Assembly: GCA_035760645.1 (NCBI GenBank)
Contig: DASTSO010000144.1
Coordinates: 1 to 17,394 of the forward strand
DNA: 17,394 nt
From: DASSTY01 sp035760645
Lineage (GTDB): Bacteria; Gemmatimonadota; Gemmatimonadetes; Gemmatimonadales; GWC2-71-9
Reading direction: 5' to 3'
This document shows positions 14,462 to 17,394 of the stretch, piece after piece. Below the pieces are notes generated by a model. The model worked only from the letters and a program-made list of their open reading frames with translations. It had not been told where the DNA came from and did no database searches. Position 1 is the first letter of the stretch; each line of letters starts with the position of its first letter. The translations under genes and the position numbers were made by a program.

Positions 14462-15421
14462 ATGCCCGACCCGAAGATCATCGCCGTCGTCGGCGCCACC
14501 GGCGCGCAGGGCGGCGGACTCGCGCGCGCGATCCTGGCCGACCGCAGCGCCGGCCGCGCCGGCGGCTTCGCCGTGCGGGCGCTGACGCGGCACCCCGAGT
14601 CGGCGAAGGCGCGCGCCCTCGCCGAGGCGGGCGCGGAGGTCGTGGCGGCGGACCTCGACGACGAGGCGTCGCTCGCGCGCGCGTTCGCCGGGGCGCACGG
14701 CGCGTTCTGCGTCACCAACTTCTGGGAGCACTTCTCCCCCGAGCGGGAGATCGCGCAGGCCGGCAACATGGCGCGCGCCGCGCGGTCGGCCGGCGTGCGG
14801 CACGCGATCTGGTCCACGCTCGAGGACACGCGCCGCTGGGTGCCGCTCGACGACGACCGGATGCCGACGCTGCAGGGCCGCTACAAGGTTCCCCACTTCG
14901 ACGCGAAGGGCGAGGCCGACCAGCTCTTCCGCGACGCGGGCGTCCCCACGACGTATCTCCTCGCCTCCTACTACTGGGAGAACCTCCTCCGCCCCGGCAC
15001 GATCGCCCCCGACGCGGGCGGGACGCTGGTGCTCACCTACCCGATGGGCGACGAGAAGCTCGCCGGGATCGCCGCCGAGGACATCGGCCGCTGCGCCTGG
15101 GGCGTCTTCCGGCGCGGCACCGAGCTCGCCGGCCGCGCGATCGGCATCGCGGGCGAGCACCTCACCGGCGCCGAGATGGCCGCGAAGCTCGCGCGCGCGC
15201 TCGGCCGCCCGGTGCGCTACCAGGCGATCGAGCCCGCCGCCATGCGCGCCGCCGGCTTCCCCGGCGCCGACGAGTTCGGCAACATGTTCCAGTTCTACCG
15301 CGACTTCAGCGGCGACGTCCTCGGCATGCGCGACGTGGCGGCGGCGCGGGCGCTCAACCCCGCGCTCGAGACCTTCGACCAGTGGCTGCAGGAGCACGCG
15401 CGCGAGATCCCGCTGGGGTGA
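14462..15421 (+). CDS. NmrA-like NAD(P)-binding protein
   Basis: The protein has 319 residues and a Rossmann fold of the atypical short-chain dehydrogenase group. The nucleotide-binding loop is GATGAQGGGLAR (11-22), close to the start as expected. Family marks follow: RALTRHP after the second strand, VVAADLDDEASL, GAHGAFCVTNFWE, a KGEADQLFRDAGVPTTYLL stretch, and SYYWENLL. NmrA and HSCARG relatives bind NADP and sense redox state, while others reduce small substrates. The usual catalytic Tyr-x3-Lys is not obvious, so a regulatory or sensing role is as likely as an enzyme. The protein is cytosolic. The antiporter gene begins 13 bp downstream, so the two are probably cotranscribed. Confidence 0.9.
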   Translation: MPDPKIIAVVGATGAQGGGLARAILADRSAGRAGGFAVRALTRHPESAKARALAEAGAEVVAADLDDEASLARAFAGAHGAFCVTNFWEHFSPEREIAQAGNMARAARSAGVRHAIWSTLEDTRRWVPLDDDRMPTLQGRYKVPHFDAKGEADQLFRDAGVPTTYLLASYYWENLLRPGTIAPDAGGTLVLTYPMGDEKLAGIAAEDIGRCAWGVFRRGTELAGRAIGIAGEHLTGAEMAAKLARALGRPVRYQAIEPAAMRAAGFPGADEFGNMFQFYRDFSGDVLGMRDVAAARALNPALETFDQWLQEHAREIPLG

Positions 15422-15434
15422 GCGGGGCCGGCGG

Positions 15435-17024
15435 ATGAGCGAAGCCCAGTCGGTGCTCCTGGCCGTCGCCGTCGCGCTCGCGTCGGTGCTCATCGCCGCC
15501 CTCGGCCGCCGGCTCCCGATCCCCACCGCCATCCTCCAGGTGCTCGGCGGGCTCGCCGTCGGGCTCATCCCCGGCGCGGCGGCGTTCCGGGTGAGCCCCG
15601 ATCTCGTCTTCTTCGTCTTCCTCCCGCCGGTCCTCTGGTCCGCCGCCTTCTTCACCTCGTTCCGCGACTTCAAGGCGAACCTCCGCCCGATCGGCCTCCT
15701 CGCGATCGGGCTCGTCGCGGCGACGACGGTCGCCGTCGCCGTGCTCGCGCGCCAGCTGCTGCCCGGGATCCCCTGGGCCGCCGCCGTCGCCCTCGGCGCG
15801 ATCGTCTCGCCGCCCGACGCCGTCGCCGCCGAAGCGATCCTCAAGCGGCTGCCGATCCCGCGCCGGGTCACCAGCATTCTCCTCGGCGAGAGCCTCGTCA
15901 ACGACGCGAGCGCGCTCATCCTCTACCGCGGCGCCGTCGCCGCCCTCGTCCTCGGCTCCTTCAGTGCCGGCGAGCTGGTGGTGCGCTTCTTCGTGGACGC
16001 CGCGGTCGGCATCCTGCTCGGCCTCCTCGTCGGCTGGCTCGTCATCCGCGCCGCCCGGCGCACCGACGACCCGCTCGCGCAGACGGTGCTCACGCTCGCG
16101 GGCCCCTATCTCGCCTGGATCGCGGGCGAGTCGCTGCACGTCTCGGCCGTGCTCGCCTGCGTCGCCGGCGGCATCTACGTGCGGCAGCGCTTCTCGAGCG
16201 TCGTCGCCCCCGCCTCGCGGGTGCAGGGCCGCGCGGTGTGGGACCTCTTCCTCTTCGGCCTCAACTCGCTCGTCTTCCTCCTCCTCGGCGCGGAGTTCGG
16301 CAACCTCCTCGGCGAGGTGCCGGCCGAGACGCTCCTGCGCCTCGGTGGCAGCGGGCTCCTCGTCGCCGCCCTCGCCATCTTGCTGCGGCTCGTCTGGGTG
16401 CCACTCGCCGCGTGGCTGCCGCGCCGGCTCAGCCCCCGCCTCCGCGCGCGCGATCCGATGCCCGGCGCCGCGTCGCTCTTCGTCATCGCGTGGACCGGGA
16501 TGCGCGGCATGGTCTCGCTCGCCGCCGCGCTCGCGCTCCCGCTCGCGACCGCCGCCGGCACGCCGACGCCGTTCCGCGCGCAGATCATCCTGATCACGGT
16601 CGTCGTGATCCTGGTGACGCTGGTGCTCCAGGGGCTCACGCTCATCCCGCTCTTCGGCCGCCTCCCGCTCCCGCGCGACGGTGCGCTCCTCGTCGAGGAG
16701 CGCCACGCCCGCGCCGAGGCGCGCCGCGCCGCGCTCGAGGCGATCGCCGACCTCGCCGACGAGCCGTGGGCGACGCCCGAGGTGCTCGCGCAGGCCGAAG
16801 CCGACATCCGCCGCCTCCCCGCCGTGCCCGACGCCCGGGACGGCGGCAACGGCGCCACGCCGTCGCCCGGCGAGATCGCGCGCCGCGTGCGCGTCGCCAC
16901 CGTCGAGGCCCAGCGCCGCGCCCTCATCCAGCTCCGCGACGAAGGCGCGATCTCGGACGAGGTGCTGCTGGCGCTGGAGAGCGAGCTGGATTACGAGGCG
17001 CTGAGGCTAGGGACTAGGGGCTAG
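15435..17024 (+). CDS. CPA1-family Na+/H+ antiporter
   Basis: The protein has 529 residues with about twelve membrane spans up to residue 410, then a cytosolic helical tail. Family motifs: FFVFLPPVLWSAAF (59-72), GAIVSPPDAVAA (121-132), and GESLVNDASALILYR (151-165), where N156-D157 is the ion-binding Asn-Asp pair of electroneutral antiporters. WTGMRGMVSLAAALALP follows in a late span. The tail (RRALIQLRDEGAISDEVL...) is usual for bacterial CPA1 proteins of the YjcE/NhaP type. It exchanges Na+ or K+ for H+ across the inner membrane; the ion cannot be decided from sequence. It starts 13 bp after the NmrA-like gene with only a weak ribosome binding site. The last residues (LGTRG) and the TAG stop are encoded by the heptamer array, so the original C-terminus may have been altered. 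Confidence 0.93.
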   Translation: MSEAQSVLLAVAVALASVLIAALGRRLPIPTAILQVLGGLAVGLIPGAAAFRVSPDLVFFVFLPPVLWSAAFFTSFRDFKANLRPIGLLAIGLVAATTVAVAVLARQLLPGIPWAAAVALGAIVSPPDAVAAEAILKRLPIPRRVTSILLGESLVNDASALILYRGAVAALVLGSFSAGELVVRFFVDAAVGILLGLLVGWLVIRAARRTDDPLAQTVLTLAGPYLAWIAGESLHVSAVLACVAGGIYVRQRFSSVVAPASRVQGRAVWDLFLFGLNSLVFLLLGAEFGNLLGEVPAETLLRLGGSGLLVAALAILLRLVWVPLAAWLPRRLSPRLRARDPMPGAASLFVIAWTGMRGMVSLAAALALPLATAAGTPTPFRAQIILITVVVILVTLVLQGLTLIPLFGRLPLPRDGALLVEERHARAEARRAALEAIADLADEPWATPEVLAQAEADIRRLPAVPDARDGGNGATPSPGEIARRVRVATVEAQRRALIQLRDEGAISDEVLLALESELDYEALRLGTRG

Positions 17025-17120
17025 GGGCTAGGGGCTAGGGCGTGGTCGAAGGGGCTTGGCGCACGGAGGCCGGCATCGGCACGGCGCTCCCTAGCCCCTA
17101 GTCCCTAGTCCCTAGTCCCT
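17006..17120. repeat. Facing heptamer arrays forming a long inverted repeat
   Basis: The left arm (17006-17040) is five units of [G/A]CTAGGG. The right arm (17089-17120) is four and a half units of CCCTAG[C/T]. The arms can pair over about 32 bp with only two G-T wobbles, around a 48-base loop. The structure lies between convergent genes, contains both of their stop codons (17022-17024 on plus, 17112-17114 on minus), and could act as a two-way terminator, although no T run follows. Each arm is G-rich on the strand of the gene that enters it. Confidence 0.9.
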
Positions 17121-17394
17121 CGGTCCGCTCGTCGTCCCCTCCGGCAGCCGCTCGATCCGGTCCAGGCGGCCGAGGTCCACGGTGATCACCTCGTCGGGCG
17201 AGTCCACGTACATGTTGGCGAAGCGGGCGTCCCAGGCGATCTCGTTCCAGAGATAGGAGGTGCGGGCGGTGATGCGGGTGGAGAAGGTTTCGTCGTGCGC
17301 GGTGACGAGCACGAGCAGCTCGGCGCGGCTCTCGCGCAGCTCGTCGGGGGTGATGCCGGCGAGGGGGCTGTCCTGGTCGATCGGGTGGACCACG
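17112..17394 (-). CDS. Inward-rectifier potassium channel (KirBac type), C-terminal part
   Basis: Only the last 94 or so codons are visible; the gene continues past the right edge, and the start lies outside. The segment is part of the cytosolic beta-rich domain of Kir channels. VVHPIDQDSPLAGITPDEL matches the conserved VVHPID-x2-SPL-x-G-[LI]-TP region. It is followed by AELLVLVTAHDETFSTRITA, then RTSYLWNEIAWDARF, in the family order. The domain gates a K+-selective pore in response to lipids or ligands. The protein ends shortly after the last conserved strand (VDLGRLDRIE), with a short tail whose stop falls in the heptamer array. It converges on the CPA1 antiporter, so two cation transporters are neighbours. 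Confidence 0.85.
   Translation of the reverse strand, partial: VVHPIDQDSPLAGITPDELRESRAELLVLVTAHDETFSTRITARTSYLWNEIAWDARFANMYVDSPDEVITVDLGRLDRIERLPEGTTSGPRD

Noticed and set aside
17006..17120. CRISPR-like array at the right edge
   Set aside because: The units are 7 bp, contiguous and without spacers, and the second set is inverted.

Overview
The window is very GC-rich, with almost every third codon position G or C. Every long gene therefore has an open antisense shadow. The gene styles (short -10 boxes of the form TAnnnT a few bases before some start codons, a DUF4153-type membrane protein, secreted M20 peptidase, palindromic interspersed repeats) suggest a free-living Gemmatimonadota-like bacterium. 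This placement is inference, and no rRNA or tRNA gene is present to test it.

Left part (1-3622, all on the minus strand). A three-gene cluster is joined by 4-bp stop/start overlaps. It encodes two tandem WYL-domain regulators resembling PafB and PafC, then a 384-residue protein whose C-terminus carries an RNxxxH motif typical of HEPN ribonucleases and whose N-terminus I do not recognise. Downstream lie a 59-residue single-span membrane protein and the first 24 codons of a probable VWA-domain protein cut by the window edge. The WYL-WYL-HEPN cluster is the best candidate here for an undescribed stress-response or defence unit. A 108-residue orphan gene diverges from it at 3700 and has a leaderless-type promoter.

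Middle part (4152-11935, minus strand). A secreted M20 metallopeptidase is followed by addB and addA, which overlap by ATGA. Together addB and addA encode a complete AddAB-type recombination helicase-nuclease: AddA has all the helicase motifs and a nuclease domain, and AddB has a second nuclease domain with an intact iron-sulfur cysteine set and a degenerate P-loop.

Right part (12323-17394). A DUF4153-type membrane protein, an NmrA-like NAD(P)-binding protein and a CPA1 cation/proton antiporter run on the plus strand. The last two are 13 bp apart and probably cotranscribed. They converge on the C-terminal end of an inward-rectifier potassium channel (KirBac type), so cation transport genes face each other at this edge.

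The gaps contain structured DNA. Two copies of a composite palindromic element (about 12058-12213 and 14215-14371) and one half copy (4042-4106) are built from hairpins with a constant TGAA/TTCA loop and compensating stem changes. Between the antiporter and the potassium channel, two facing arrays of a CTAGGG-type heptamer form a long inverted repeat, supply the stop codons of both genes and have G-quadruplex-forming spacing. The two gene-free stretches longer than 300 bases, 11936-12322 and 14147-14461, are mostly occupied by the composite repeats plus promoter or ribosome-binding signals; I see no gene in them.
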